DNA from: Pseudomonas sp. ISL-84
Lineage (GTDB): Bacteria > Bacillota > Bacilli > Bacillales > Cytobacillaceae
DNA length: 37,155 nt
Direction: 5' to 3'
Assembly: GCA_018613035.1 (NCBI GenBank)
Contig: JAGGRA010000042.1
Coordinates: forward strand, 1-37,155
Positions within the stretch are counted from its first letter, which is position 1, and every line of letters starts with the position of its first letter. Shown here piece by piece: positions 9,085 through 16,453 of this stretch. The notes beneath the pieces were generated by a model. It was not told the DNA's origin. It saw only the letters and a program-made list of their open reading frames with translations, and did not search any database. The translations under genes and the position numbers were made by a program.

Positions 9085-9120
9085 GCAAAAAAAGGCAGGT
9101 TACATTGTCCTGCCTTTCTT
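9085..9120 (-). terminator. Terminator downstream of the MITE after spoIIM
   Basis: GGCAGG / CCTGCC hairpin with seven T on the minus strand. It lies about 300 bases beyond the spoIIM stop, with the MITE in between, so the repeat is probably transcribed in the spoIIM 3' leader. The other side has TTTCTTCT and may work weakly on the plus strand. Confidence 0.65.
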
Positions 9121-9133
9121 CTATATTTATTAA

Positions 9134-9411
9134 GGCTCTTTTCTCATAGATTGTTGTTTATGAATTCTGCCCGTTGATTTCAGCACGGGGCACTTGCTTT
9201 CCGCGGGGAGGGTTGCGAGCCTCCTCGGCTTCGCCTGCGGGGTCTCGCACTTCCCTTACTTCCCGCAGGACATTGAATAAACACCCTTGAGTAAACATCG
9301 CACGAAGAGAATGCGGATGCATTTTCGAGGATCAAGTGCCCTCCGCTACAATCAACTCAGTTGTCCAAATACGTTTGCCTTCAAAAAGCAACAAACTTTA
9401 CGAAAACAGCC
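9134..9411 (+). mobile_element. MITE-like repeat, copy 2 (long form)
   Basis: About 278 bp. The ends are GGCTCTTTTC and GAAAACAGCC, imperfect inverted repeats. TTATTAA flanks both sides (9127-9133 and 9412-9418), a 7-bp direct repeat that reads as a target duplication. The interior contains CCGTTGATTTC near 9165, the GC-rich core, a CATTGAATAA module and CATTTTCGAGGATC. It ends 11 bases before the spoIIM stop codon. Confidence 0.8.
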
Positions 9412-9422
9412 TTATTAATAAA

Positions 9423-10067
9423 TCAGGATTGAATGGAGTTTACTACAGACTTCATTAAAACAGGTGATATAAAAGCCTCGACTCCAGCTGCGGCTATAAG
9501 AAACAGAATCGCTACAGCAAAGGTAATCATATATCGCCCGAATAGCGGCATGATCGGCTGGCCCACTTTTTTCATAAATTGTCTGCGAATCATTTTAAGT
9601 GAAAAGGAAACTGCGAGAGTCGCTGCCAGAATAAAAACCGGGATAATGATCAGATTTTGCGGAAGGACCGATACAAATGAAAGCAAAAATCCTTCCCATC
9701 CCATTTTGTTAACCAAAAAACCAACTGTAAATCCAACCACCATCCCTTTCATAAATAAAAGAATCAGGATGACAGGAAGTCCAATAATGGAGATTCCCAA
9801 AATCCACATCAAGCCTATAAATTTCGTATTATGGAAAAAACTCTGTTTGAATAAATCTTTTGCTGCTCCCACTTGCCCATCAGATACTTGGCCAAAAAAC
9901 TGAGACAGATAATAAAATAAATCCTCTTTTTGCGTGAAGCTTAAGCTATTAACAACTATTGCTCCAAAAATCACACCCATCAGGAATAAAACAATGACAA
10001 ACAAGTAAATTGAGGAATGTTCGCGAAAGTGGGCTGCGGCGACGTTCTGGTACATTTTTTTCTTCAT
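9423..10067 (-). CDS. spoIIM: Stage II sporulation protein M
   Basis: Mother-cell membrane protein; with SpoIID and SpoIIP it forms the machine that thins septal peptidoglycan and drives engulfment. The 214-residue protein has about five membrane segments: near residues 20-40, 82-110 (GLMWILGISIIGLPVILILLF), 112-150, and 180-200. It matches the SpoIIM family throughout, including the FGQVSDGQVGAAKDLFKQSF loop. AGGAGG lies seven bases before the ATG. A sigma-E-type promoter is upstream, consistent with mother-cell expression. Gene order after fur is as in B. subtilis. Confidence 0.95.
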   Translation of the reverse strand: MKKKMYQNVAAAHFREHSSIYLFVIVLFLMGVIFGAIVVNSLSFTQKEDLFYYLSQFFGQVSDGQVGAAKDLFKQSFFHNTKFIGLMWILGISIIGLPVILILLFMKGMVVGFTVGFLVNKMGWEGFLLSFVSVLPQNLIIIPVFILAATLAVSFSLKMIRRQFMKKVGQPIMPLFGRYMITFAVAILFLIAAAGVEAFISPVLMKSVVNSIQS

Positions 10068-10106
10068 TGCTCTTCCTCCTAAGACAAAACAAAATTTGAT
10101 TATTAA

Positions 10107-10134
10107 ATTGTATGCTTGTCCCCGGTTTGTATGA
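10107..10134 (-). promoter_or_regulatory. Sigma-E promoter of spoIIM
   Basis: Minus strand CATACAAT (10107-10114) is an exact sigma-E -10, with TCATACA (10128-10134) 13 bases upstream as the -35. B. subtilis spoIIM is in the sigma-E regulon. Confidence 0.7.
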
Positions 10135-10225
10135 CAGAAGAAGTATATAAGAAGATAAAATCTTGATCATTCCAATTTTTTTCGTTATAATTTTCAAAAT
10201 TATTTAACTATATGGAGCTGATCGA

Positions 10226-10801
10226 GTGAAGGCCATTTTAACTGAATTTCCAGAGAAAATCGAAACTGAAAGGCTTTATCTGCGGCCTGCCTTGCCGGGA
10301 GATGGGAAAGTAGTCCATGATGCCATAATGGCATCTGTTAAGGAGCTGAAACAATGGCTTCCTTTTGCCCGGAACGAACAATCAATGGAGGAAGTAGAGG
10401 CTGGGATCCGAATGTCTTACGCCAAGTTTATTTCAAGAGAAGATTTCCGAATCCATATTTATAAGAAGGAGGACAACATTTTTGTCGGCTCTACGGGCCT
10501 GCATCGAATTGATTGGGATGTCCGAAAATTTGAAATAGGATATTGGGGTGATTCGAGATATCAGAAAAACGGCTATATAACAGAAGCAGCTGAACGCTTA
10601 ACGAAGTTTGCCTTTGAGCACTTTCAGGCTAACAGAGTAGAAATCAGATGCGATCCAAGAAATATAAACAGCAGCAAGATTCCTGAAAGGCTGGGATACA
10701 AACTGGAAGGGATACTGGCTAATGACAGTTTAAGTGCGGATGGCCAAGAGCTTCGGGATACATGTGTTTATGCCAAGGTAAGCAAGGCAGCCAGCACCTA
10801 A
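10226..10801 (+). CDS. GNAT family N-acetyltransferase (RimJ/RimL type)
   Basis: Probable acetyl-CoA-dependent acetyltransferase; the substrate is unknown. The 191-residue protein has the typical opening ETERLYLRPALPGDG and the later EIGYWGDSRYQKNGYITEAA, which matches the EIGYWL..GxG(Y/I)xTEA acetyl-CoA loop of RimJ/RimL-like enzymes, then RVEIRCDPRNINS.KIPERLGY. The start is GTG with GGAG eight bases upstream. In one respect the loop is unusual: it reads QKNGY rather than the common GKGY, so cofactor binding may differ. It faces the endonuclease gene across a shared terminator. RimL proper acts on ribosomal L12, which cannot be claimed here. Confidence 0.85.
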   Translation: MKAILTEFPEKIETERLYLRPALPGDGKVVHDAIMASVKELKQWLPFARNEQSMEEVEAGIRMSYAKFISREDFRIHIYKKEDNIFVGSTGLHRIDWDVRKFEIGYWGDSRYQKNGYITEAAERLTKFAFEHFQANRVEIRCDPRNINSSKIPERLGYKLEGILANDSLSADGQELRDTCVYAKVSKAAST

Positions 10802-10824
10802 TATAAAGCTTCTGTTATACTTAC

Positions 10825-10853
10825 CTGTGATTTCCGCTCCAATCAACAGGTTG
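10825..10853. repeat. Solo hairpin module of the MITE family
   Basis: ACCTGTGATT and AATCAACAGGT flank a single TCCGCTCC. These are the arms and the repeated box that bracket the core in the long copies, with everything between removed. It lies between the GNAT gene and the terminator at 10863. Confidence 0.6.
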
Positions 10854-10862
10854 CCACAAATC

Positions 10863-10893
10863 AAAAAGCCTGCTCATATTGAACAGGCTTTTT
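10863..10893. terminator. Bidirectional terminator between the GNAT and EndoQ-type genes
   Basis: AAAAAGCCTG / CAGGCTTTTT, symmetrical, so a T run follows the stem on both strands. It overlaps the stop codon of the minus-strand gene (10892-10894). Confidence 0.85.
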
Positions 10894-12058
10894 AGCTATC
10901 TCCTATTTTCCCGTACTTTCCTCCGCCCCCTGCTTTGAGGTTTAACTTCCCTTCACGTGCTTTGCCAATAAGGCGGGCGGTTTTGTCAGGGATCACGCGG
11001 CTTAATTCAGATAATGGAACATGATGGAGAATAGCCATTTCTGTCCCAAAATGGTTTAACAGTTTCTCCAGCATTTTCGGGCCCAAACCAGGAATAAAAT
11101 CGAGTGGCACCTGATGAATATAGGGAGGGCGATCCATAGAAGACTCTCCAGCTGTTTTTAATTCTGAAATTCGATCGGCTACTCCTTTGATGAACTTGGG
11201 ATGATTGCATTGCTTGCACACACCCTTGTCTGCATCAAAAGGAGTAAAGCATTCTGAACAAACGGTTTGATGATATTTACCAAGCAAGGGATCAAGGCCA
11301 TAATTGGCTGTAACTTTGCGGTTGTCTGCACCTGCCAAAGCCTTCCTAAGCTCCTCAAAGGTCGGTTCCTCTATTTCGAGGATTTGATATTCTCTTGCAA
11401 TTTTTTTTAATGAATGGGCATCTGAGTTGGTCAGGAATGTATACCTGTTAAGTTCGCCGATTTGGTCTGCCATTGCAGTATCTGCACTCAACCCCAGCTC
11501 CACAGCATCAATAAGGTCAGGATTAAAAACCTCAGTCAGGGACCGCTGTACACCTTTTCCAAATAAGCTTTTAAAGGGAGTAAAAACATGGGCAGGAATA
11601 AATAGCCCATTCAGCTCCTTTACCTTTTTCTGCAGCATTTGCCCGGAAGCATATATCCGCTGTGAGCTTAACGTAATATTTTTCAAGTAGTCAGAAAGCC
11701 AGGTTGAAAATTCCTTCATAATCGAAATGGAAGGAAAAAAACAAAGTACATGTATTGGGCCCTTGCACTTTTCATCATAAATCTCAAGCTCAGACCCTGG
11801 TATAATGGTTAAATTCCCATATTGCAGCCCGCCATCCCCATGTTCCGATATAGATCCTTCCTCTATCAGCCCTTCCATTTCAAGAATGACTTCAGGAGAG
11901 TGGCAATCTATAATGCCGATTATATCCAGCCCTTTTTCATTTCGGGCATGCCTGATAATATTTGTAAAGGTAAGAGACTTTGCACCCGTTATTTTAACCG
12001 GTTTCCCTGTAAAAGTCCGTCCTATGTGGATATGAAAATCCGCAAAATACTGATTCAT
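10892..12058 (-). CDS. yqxK: Endonuclease Q-type PHP-domain protein (YqxK family)
   Basis: The EndoQ family nicks DNA 5' of deaminated bases (uracil, hypoxanthine, xanthine) and abasic sites; activity is known for archaeal enzymes and a Bacillus pumilus homologue. The 388 residues contain an N-terminal PHP metal site (ADFHIH, His9/His11; GIIDCH; NSDAH at 211-215), a four-cysteine zinc knuckle (Cys267, Cys270, Cys281, Cys284) and a C-terminal helix-hairpin-helix (FIPGLGPKMLEKLLNHFG, about 324-341). The start overlaps the nudF stop as TAATG, so translation is probably coupled. Older annotation as a helicase-like protein is not supported, since no helicase motif is present. Family assignment is firm; biochemical activity is inferred. 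Confidence 0.85.
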   Translation of the reverse strand: MNQYFADFHIHIGRTFTGKPVKITGAKSLTFTNIIRHARNEKGLDIIGIIDCHSPEVILEMEGLIEEGSISEHGDGGLQYGNLTIIPGSELEIYDEKCKGPIHVLCFFPSISIMKEFSTWLSDYLKNITLSSQRIYASGQMLQKKVKELNGLFIPAHVFTPFKSLFGKGVQRSLTEVFNPDLIDAVELGLSADTAMADQIGELNRYTFLTNSDAHSLKKIAREYQILEIEEPTFEELRKALAGADNRKVTANYGLDPLLGKYHQTVCSECFTPFDADKGVCKQCNHPKFIKGVADRISELKTAGESSMDRPPYIHQVPLDFIPGLGPKMLEKLLNHFGTEMAILHHVPLSELSRVIPDKTARLIGKAREGKLNLKAGGGGKYGKIGDS

Positions 12059-12609
12059 TATTTCTTCAGCGCCTTTTGCAGCTGTAAATATTGAATAGCA
12101 TAAGCCGTTTTTGCATCATGAATTTTCTGCCCCTCCAGCAATGCCAATGCTTGATCCAGGGTTACCTCCATGAGATTCACAAATTCATCTTCATCAGGGG
12201 ATGCGGCATCTTCTTTTTTCTCCAGTCCCTTTGCTATGTATAAATGGACAAGTTCATCCGCAAAGCCCGGAGAAGTATAAAACGAGATCAGCCATTCCAT
12301 TTCCTTGCAGCCGTAACCTGTTTCTTCTTCAAGCTCTCTTTCTGCACAAATCTGCGGATCTTCCCCTGGTTCAAGCTTTCCGGCAGGTAATTCCGCAATA
12401 ACTTTATCCAATGCTTTTCTATACTGTTCGACCATAACCAGTTTATTATCATCCGTTACTGCCAAAACGGCTACCGCCCCAGGATGCTTGATGATTTCCC
12501 GCTTGGAAGTTTTACCGTTTGGAAGTTCAACATCCTCTACCTGCAGGCTAATCACTTTTCCAGAGAATATTTTTTCGGTTTTAATTGTTTTTTCTTCTAG
12601 GCGACTCAT
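12058..12609 (-). CDS. nudF: ADP-ribose pyrophosphatase (Nudix hydrolase)
   Basis: Hydrolyses ADP-ribose to AMP and ribose-5-phosphate. The Nudix box is complete at residues 77-99: GKLEPGEDP...AERELEEETGY, with the REXXEE core binding magnesium. The 183-residue length and the ELPAGKLEPGE lead-in are those of the NudF subgroup. AGGAG lies upstream at a rather long distance (13 bases). It overlaps the EndoQ-type gene by one base pair step and is divergent from mciZ. Confidence 0.93.
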   Translation of the reverse strand: MSRLEEKTIKTEKIFSGKVISLQVEDVELPNGKTSKREIIKHPGAVAVLAVTDDNKLVMVEQYRKALDKVIAELPAGKLEPGEDPQICAERELEEETGYGCKEMEWLISFYTSPGFADELVHLYIAKGLEKKEDAASPDEDEFVNLMEVTLDQALALLEGQKIHDAKTAYAIQYLQLQKALKK

Positions 12610-12650
12610 TGTTTTACAGTCACTCCTGTTCTATTCCGATAATGTTTGCA

Positions 12651-12658
12651 CATACATT
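12651..12658 (+). promoter_or_regulatory. Sigma-E -10 element of mciZ
   Basis: CATACATT is an exact sigma-E -10. A poorer -35-like TCTATTC lies about 13-14 bases upstream. mciZ is expressed in the mother cell under sigma-E in B. subtilis. Confidence 0.6.
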
Positions 12659-12687
12659 TTATCATACTTTAATAGGGGGAGTATGGC

Positions 12688-12822
12688 ATGAAGGTGTATG
12701 TCCACAGCAAGGGAATTGTATTGGCCGGAAAAGCCTGGGAAGTCCGGGAAAAACTGAAGCAATACAGCAAAAAGTATGTTTTGGTGAAAGACTGGGTTGA
12801 ATCGCAAAAGATAACGAAGTGA
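12688..12822 (+). CDS. mciZ: Mother-cell inhibitor of FtsZ, MciZ
   Basis: A 44-residue peptide that in B. subtilis (40 residues) binds the C-terminal side of FtsZ, caps filaments and blocks Z-ring formation in the mother cell. The sequence starts MKVYVHSKGIVLAGKAWEVR and continues with KLKQY and VKDWV. It matches the B. subtilis protein at the MKV start, the KG-V-L-GKAWE-R-KLK-Y core and the VKDW end. The ATG is preceded by GGGGGAG. It is divergent from nudF, as expected, with a sigma-E-type -10 at 12651. The C-terminus carries four extra residues, ITK among them. I am confident of this from the conserved core and context. Confidence 0.88.
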   Translation: MKVYVHSKGIVLAGKAWEVREKLKQYSKKYVLVKDWVESQKITK

Positions 12823-12860
12823 TGTTATGAGTAAAAACTAGCCAAGGCTAAGCCTCTAAT

Positions 12861-12890
12861 TTGAGTATGCCTCAATTCTTTCTGTACAAT
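12861..12890 (+). promoter_or_regulatory. Candidate sigma-A promoter of yqkF
   Basis: TTGAGT (12861-12866), spacer of 18, TACAAT (12885-12890). It lies about 25 bases upstream of the ribosome site. Confidence 0.45.
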
Positions 12891-12924
12891 AAATAATAGA
12901 AATCAATTGAAATGAGGTGGGCAC

Positions 12925-13857
12925 TTGAAAAAGAGGCGGATAGGAAGCTCTGAATTATATGTCAGCGAGCTTGGGCTTGGATGTATGTCTATTGGAACGA
13001 ACCCTTCAAATGCGCAGGAGATTATTGAAGCTGCCCTTGAAGAAGGCATTAATTACTTTGATACCGCTGATTTATATGATTTTGGCGAAAACGAAAAGCT
13101 TGTCGGGCATTTCCTAAAGAATGTCCGAGACCAAGTCGTCATTGCGACAAAGGCAGGAAATCGCTGGAATGAGCAAAAAGACAGCTGGAGCTGGGATCCA
13201 TCCAAAAAACATATTAAAGAAGCAGTGAAAGATAGCCTGAATAGGCTCGCTACTGATTATATCGATTTATACCAGCTCCATGGGGGCACCATAGACGATC
13301 CGATTGACGAAACCATTGAAGCATTTGAGGAACTGAAGGATGAAGGCTTAATCCGCCATTACGGCATTTCCTCCATTCGGCCAAATGTGATCCGGGAATA
13401 TGCAAAAAGATCGTCCATTGTTTCTGTCATGATGCAATACAGTATACTGGATCGGAGGCCGGAAGAAGACGCACTTCCCCTCCTAGCAAAAAAGGGCATA
13501 AGTGCTGTAACACGAGGACCGCTGGCAAAGGGACTGCTCAGCAATAAAATGCTGGACAAAGCTTCTCAGTCTGTCAAAGCAAAAGGCTACTTAGATTACA
13601 GCTTTTCTGAATTGGAGGAAACGATTCAAAGTATCAGAGAAAAACTTTCCGGCGATCGAGCCATGACAGAGATAGCATTTCAGTATAACTTGGCTAACCC
13701 GGCTGTTTCTTCTGTAGTGGCTGGCGCAAGCAGGGTTGAGCAAGTAAGGGAAAATGCAAAAGCAGCCAGGGCTAACCCGCTGACTGAAGAGGAATTAGAT
13801 GTTATAAAAGCTCTCGCTAAACAAAACATATATGAGCAGCATAGGGATCTATTTTAA
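12925..13857 (+). CDS. yqkF: Aldo/keto reductase YqkF
   Basis: NADPH-dependent oxidoreductase of the aldo-keto reductase family; natural substrate unknown. The 310-residue TIM barrel has the catalytic tetrad Asp46, Tyr51 (in FDTADLYDFGENE), Lys76 (VVIATKAG) and His119 (LYQLHGG). The C-terminal cofactor loop VAGASRVEQVREN fits NADPH binding. The start is TTG with GAGGTG five bases upstream. The gene is monocistronic, with a promoter at 12861 and a terminator far downstream at 14083. Confidence 0.9.
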   Translation: MKKRRIGSSELYVSELGLGCMSIGTNPSNAQEIIEAALEEGINYFDTADLYDFGENEKLVGHFLKNVRDQVVIATKAGNRWNEQKDSWSWDPSKKHIKEAVKDSLNRLATDYIDLYQLHGGTIDDPIDETIEAFEELKDEGLIRHYGISSIRPNVIREYAKRSSIVSVMMQYSILDRRPEEDALPLLAKKGISAVTRGPLAKGLLSNKMLDKASQSVKAKGYLDYSFSELEETIQSIREKLSGDRAMTEIAFQYNLANPAVSSVVAGASRVEQVRENAKAARANPLTEEELDVIKALAKQNIYEQHRDLF

Positions 13858-13893
13858 ATTAGGTGAGATTCACAGCCACATTCATTTTAAAAT

Positions 13894-14017
13894 CCCGTTG
13901 ATTGGAGTGGAAGGTGCGAAAACTCCTGCGGGAGCAAGGGTCAGGGGAGACCCGTGACGTGGAGGCTCCCCGGGCCGCCCGCGTTCGCTGAGCACCTGGA
14001 ACGGAAATCAACAGACC
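13894..14017 (-). repeat. Dispersed palindromic repeat, copy 3
   Basis: Begins CCCGTTGATTGGAGTGGAAG and ends CTGGAACGGAAATCAACAG, with the GC-rich core (CTCCTGCGGGAGC) between. Clear terminal GGCT ends are missing, so this copy is either eroded or defined differently. It is the opposite orientation to copy 2. Confidence 0.7.
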
Positions 14018-14034
14018 CATTTTACAGACGGAAA

Positions 14035-14112
14035 AAAAGACTATAGGCAAACCAGATTTTGATCAAGTTTGTCTACAGTCTTAAGGGCTGACAAAAAGTC
14101 AGCCCTTTTTAA
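14035..14112 (+). terminator. Two consecutive hairpins ending yqkF and the ZIP-like gene
   Basis: An imperfect hairpin (AAGACT...AGTCTT, 14037-14082) is followed by AAGGGCTGAC / GTCAGCCCTT (about 14082-14106) and a T run on the plus strand. The T run merges with the stop codon of the minus-strand ZIP-like gene (14109-14111). It probably acts for both converging genes. Confidence 0.75.
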
Positions 14113-14831
14113 ATCATCATTAAGATCATAGTATATCCAACCACACCGGCAATAAAGGCTCCATAGTTGCTTTCCCTGTCATCAGGGAGCTCTTCTTTCA
14201 GTACATTTAAGATCACTCCGCCAGCCAAAGTGGCAAATAAAAAGGCGATCACCTTTTCACTGACCTCTGTTAAAACCCCAATAGACCATCCTATTAAAAT
14301 GGAAAGAGTCAGAATCCAGCGGCCATATCGGTCGTATATTTTTTTATGCGACTGCCGCAGACCATGATCGTTAGAAATAAAATGGACGGATAGTGCAAAG
14401 AAATAAATCAGCCACTCCTTCAGGTTTGCAAATTCGCCATGTACAAGCAGATAGCCAATAAGCATATTATATATAAAGAAAGTGGACATATGCAGCCAAA
14501 AAGATCCGGCAGTATGCTGTTCCTCTTTGCCCTTCCGAGAATGTTTCACTGCTTTTTCTATCCCATAAAAAGCGCAAAGGCCAAGCATCGCAAATATATA
14601 TACATGGCTATCAAGATAGCGGAAAATTTCCGTACTGCCGGTGCCCTCAATACTTTCCTGATGCTCTTTTAACTCAGGAAGAACATGAACAAATACATAA
14701 GCTACAGAAATTCCGCTGGCAGCTGATAAAAGCCTGCTTCGTGGGATATATGTAAGAAATTTCATGTATTTTGAAGAAAAATGTACAATTGAAAAACCGA
14801 GAGCGAATACAAAGCTTAATAAAGAAAGCAT
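14109..14831 (-). CDS. ZIP-like integral membrane protein
   Basis: A 240-residue protein with about eight hydrophobic segments. Three stretches resemble ZIP metal transporters: SGISVAYVFVHVLPELKEHQ early, ALSVHFISNDHGLRQSH in the middle, and FATLAGGVILNVLKEELPDD late, which corresponds to the ZIP helix ending in EELP. His and Asp/Glu in these stretches could bind metal. The resemblance is at the level of patterns, so divalent-metal transport is only a suggestion. The ribosome site is weak (GGGTG). It lies 68 bases after yqkE and is probably co-transcribed with it. Confidence 0.7.
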   Translation of the reverse strand: MLSLLSFVFALGFSIVHFSSKYMKFLTYIPRSRLLSAASGISVAYVFVHVLPELKEHQESIEGTGSTEIFRYLDSHVYIFAMLGLCAFYGIEKAVKHSRKGKEEQHTAGSFWLHMSTFFIYNMLIGYLLVHGEFANLKEWLIYFFALSVHFISNDHGLRQSHKKIYDRYGRWILTLSILIGWSIGVLTEVSEKVIAFLFATLAGGVILNVLKEELPDDRESNYGAFIAGVVGYTMILMMI

Positions 14832-14899
14832 GGAACAACACCCATCTTTTTTATTAATCTTTGCCCTCGGTATCTATAGATGAAACTTTTATTCTTGTA

Positions 14900-15145
14900 T
14901 CATTTGAACTCTTTCCAATTGAGATTGCTTTCGCCCAGCAATTCCTCGAAGCTTTTATTCTTTTCGCGCAATCTTTTTTCCTCTTTTTTTCTGCGCTCTT
15001 CCTCTTCCTTCTGCTTATCTTCAGCCTGTTTTAATTCTTGTTTTTTCCCTTTCAATTGCTGCATTAAGTCCTGGTTTAACATGTCTCCAAGCGTAATAGG
15101 TTTATCATCCTTTTTCGGCTGGGAATGCTGTTTCTTCTTTTTCAT
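14900..15145 (-). CDS. yqkE: YqkE family small charged protein (DUF3886)
   Basis: An 81-residue, very Lys/Glu-rich protein: KKKKQHSQPKKDDKP, then GDMLNQDLMQQLKGKKQELK, then a predicted continuous helix of KEEEERRKKEEKRLREK, and an end resembling ESNLNWKEFK. It is likely cytoplasmic and helical. It matches the YqkE family by composition and gene order (yqkF-yqkE in B. subtilis), though here the two are separated and opposed. No function is known. GAGGGG lies before the ATG. Confidence 0.82.
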   Translation of the reverse strand: MKKKKQHSQPKKDDKPITLGDMLNQDLMQQLKGKKQELKQAEDKQKEEEERRKKEEKRLREKNKSFEELLGESNLNWKEFK

Positions 15146-15172
15146 AAAATCCCCTCGTCAACTATTTTGCCA

Positions 15173-15181
15173 TCCATTATA
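15173..15181 (-). promoter_or_regulatory. Candidate extended -10 promoter for yqkE and the ZIP-like gene
   Basis: Minus strand TGTTATAAT is a consensus extended -10 with TATAAT at 15176-15181. No good -35 is seen, as is usual for extended -10 promoters. Confidence 0.4.
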
Positions 15182-15226
15182 ACATATTTTTTTTGGACAA
15201 ACTGCAGAAGTCTGACTGCCCCTGAA

Positions 15227-15598
15227 TTATGCCAAAAACTCAAGAAACTCAATTCTGTTGCCGAATGGATCATCTGCAAAGAATCGTTTTCTTCCTTCAA
15301 TTGGGGCTTCTTCCTTAATTCCGATATTAAATTTATGAAGGCTGCTCCTTAATTCTTCAAGATTTTCAACGACGAAACCAGGGTGAGCCTTTTTTGCGGG
15401 CAAAAAGTCCTCCTGTACACCAATATGTATTTCCTGATTTCCGCAGATAAACCAGCACCCTCCGCGTTTTTGAAGGTTTTCTGGCTTAGGTATTTCCCTG
15501 AGCCCCAGCAGATGTCCATAAAATTTCCGGGCCTCTTCTTCGCACCCCTTTGGTGCTGCCAGCTGGATATGATCGATACCTTTGAATGCGAAACTCAT
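15227..15598 (-). CDS. VOC family (glyoxalase/dioxygenase fold) protein
   Basis: A 123-residue single-unit vicinal-oxygen-chelate protein. Candidate metal ligands are His10 (GIDHIQLAAP), His58 (QEIHIGV), His72 (HPGFVV) and Glu117 or Glu120 (NRIEFLE); DDPFGNRIE is the typical C-terminal VOC signature. Substrate unknown; homologues are often called glyoxalase-like. GAGGAG lies upstream of the ATG. It precedes yqkE by 81 bases, and that gap has its own extended -10, so co-transcription is optional. Confidence 0.85.
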   Translation of the reverse strand: MSFAFKGIDHIQLAAPKGCEEEARKFYGHLLGLREIPKPENLQKRGGCWFICGNQEIHIGVQEDFLPAKKAHPGFVVENLEELRSSLHKFNIGIKEEAPIEGRKRFFADDPFGNRIEFLEFLA

Positions 15599-15624
15599 AT
15601 TTTCTCCTCATCTCTTTTTTAATT

Positions 15625-15707
15625 AGCTCTGTTAACCTTCCTGTTAAATTCCGCCCAAGAAGTTCAGCGAACAGCGGGAGGTCCGATAATGAGCTATAAC
15701 ATAGGCT
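15625..15707 (+). repeat. Degenerate MITE-like remnant, copy 4
   Basis: AGCTCTGTTAA (15625-15635), then CTGTTAAATTCCGCCC in place of the usual CTGTTGATTTCCGCTCC, and near the end AACATAGGCT. Flanks TTTTAATT and TTTAAATA agree at six of eight positions. It looks like an old, shortened copy. Confidence 0.45.
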
Positions 15708-15711
15708 TTAA

Positions 15712-15749
15712 ATAAGGAAAAGTACAGCTTATGCAGCTGCACTTTTCTT
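15712..15749 (-). terminator. Hairpin after scoB
   Basis: Minus strand AAAAGTGCAGCT and AGCTGTACTTTT pair with one mismatch. The following TCCTTATTT is only moderately T-rich. Confidence 0.6.
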
Positions 15750-15756
15750 AAACTCT

Positions 15757-16425
15757 TTAATAGGCATCTGTAACAACATTTCCATCAACTTGCAACTCAG
15801 GCTCTGTTGAATTAATAATGTCCTCGATAGTAAAGCCTTTTGCGACTTCAACAAGCTTTAAACCAGCATCGGTTACATCGATGACTGCCCGCTCAGTTAT
15901 AATGCGGTCAACAACAGCTTTTCCTGTTAATGGAAGGCTGCACTCTTTGAGTATTTTCGAATCGCCATTTTTATTTGTGTGATCCATAATGACGATAATC
16001 TTATTTGCTCCATGGACAAGATCCATCGCTCCGCCCATACCCTTGATCATCTTTCCGGGAATCATCCAGTTAGCCAGATCCCCTTTCTCAGAGACTTCCA
16101 TTCCCCCTAGAATGGCAATATTCACATGGCCTCCTCTAATCATGGCAAACGATTCTGCACTGTCAAAATAAGCAGATCCCGGGATTGCAGTGACTGTTTC
16201 CTTCCCCGCATTAATTAAATCTGGATCTACTTCCTCTTCCGCAGGGTATGGCCCGATGCCGAGCAACCCATTTTCCGATTGCAGTACCACTTGCTTATTA
16301 TCTGAAATATAGTTTGCAACCAATGTCGGCATGCCAATTCCTAAATTTACGTAAAAGCCGTTCTCTATCTCCTTTTCAGCCCGTCTGGCAATTTTCTCGC
16401 GGACTGCTGCTTTATCATTACTCAT
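15757..16425 (-). CDS. scoB: Succinyl-CoA:3-ketoacid-CoA transferase subunit B
   Basis: With ScoA, transfers CoA from succinyl-CoA to acetoacetate. The catalytic glutamate is Glu51 in [10 protein letters not shown], the family 1 CoA-transferase B motif. [14 protein letters not shown] and [14 protein letters not shown] also match. I start it at the ATG at 16425, which has AGGAG eight bases upstream; the frame continues to a GTG at 16446 that overlaps this ribosome site. This gives 222 residues. It follows scoA by 28 bases. Confidence 0.95.
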   Translation of the reverse strand: MSNDKAAVREKIARRAEKEIENGFYVNLGIGMPTLVANYISDNKQVVLQSENGLLGIGPYPAEEEVDPDLINAGKETVTAIPGSAYFDSAESFAMIRGGHVNIAILGGMEVSEKGDLANWMIPGKMIKGMGGAMDLVHGANKIIVIMDHTNKNGDSKILKECSLPLTGKAVVDRIITERAVIDVTDAGLKLVEVAKGFTIEDIINSTEPELQVDGNVVTDAY

Positions 16426-16453
16426 GACATCCTCTCCTTCCGTCACTGCTTTT

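Noticed and set aside
9949..10197. 82-residue minus-strand frame overlapping the spoIIM start
   Set aside because: It runs out of frame over the sigma-E promoter and the spoIIM N-terminus; coding evidence is only for SpoIIM.
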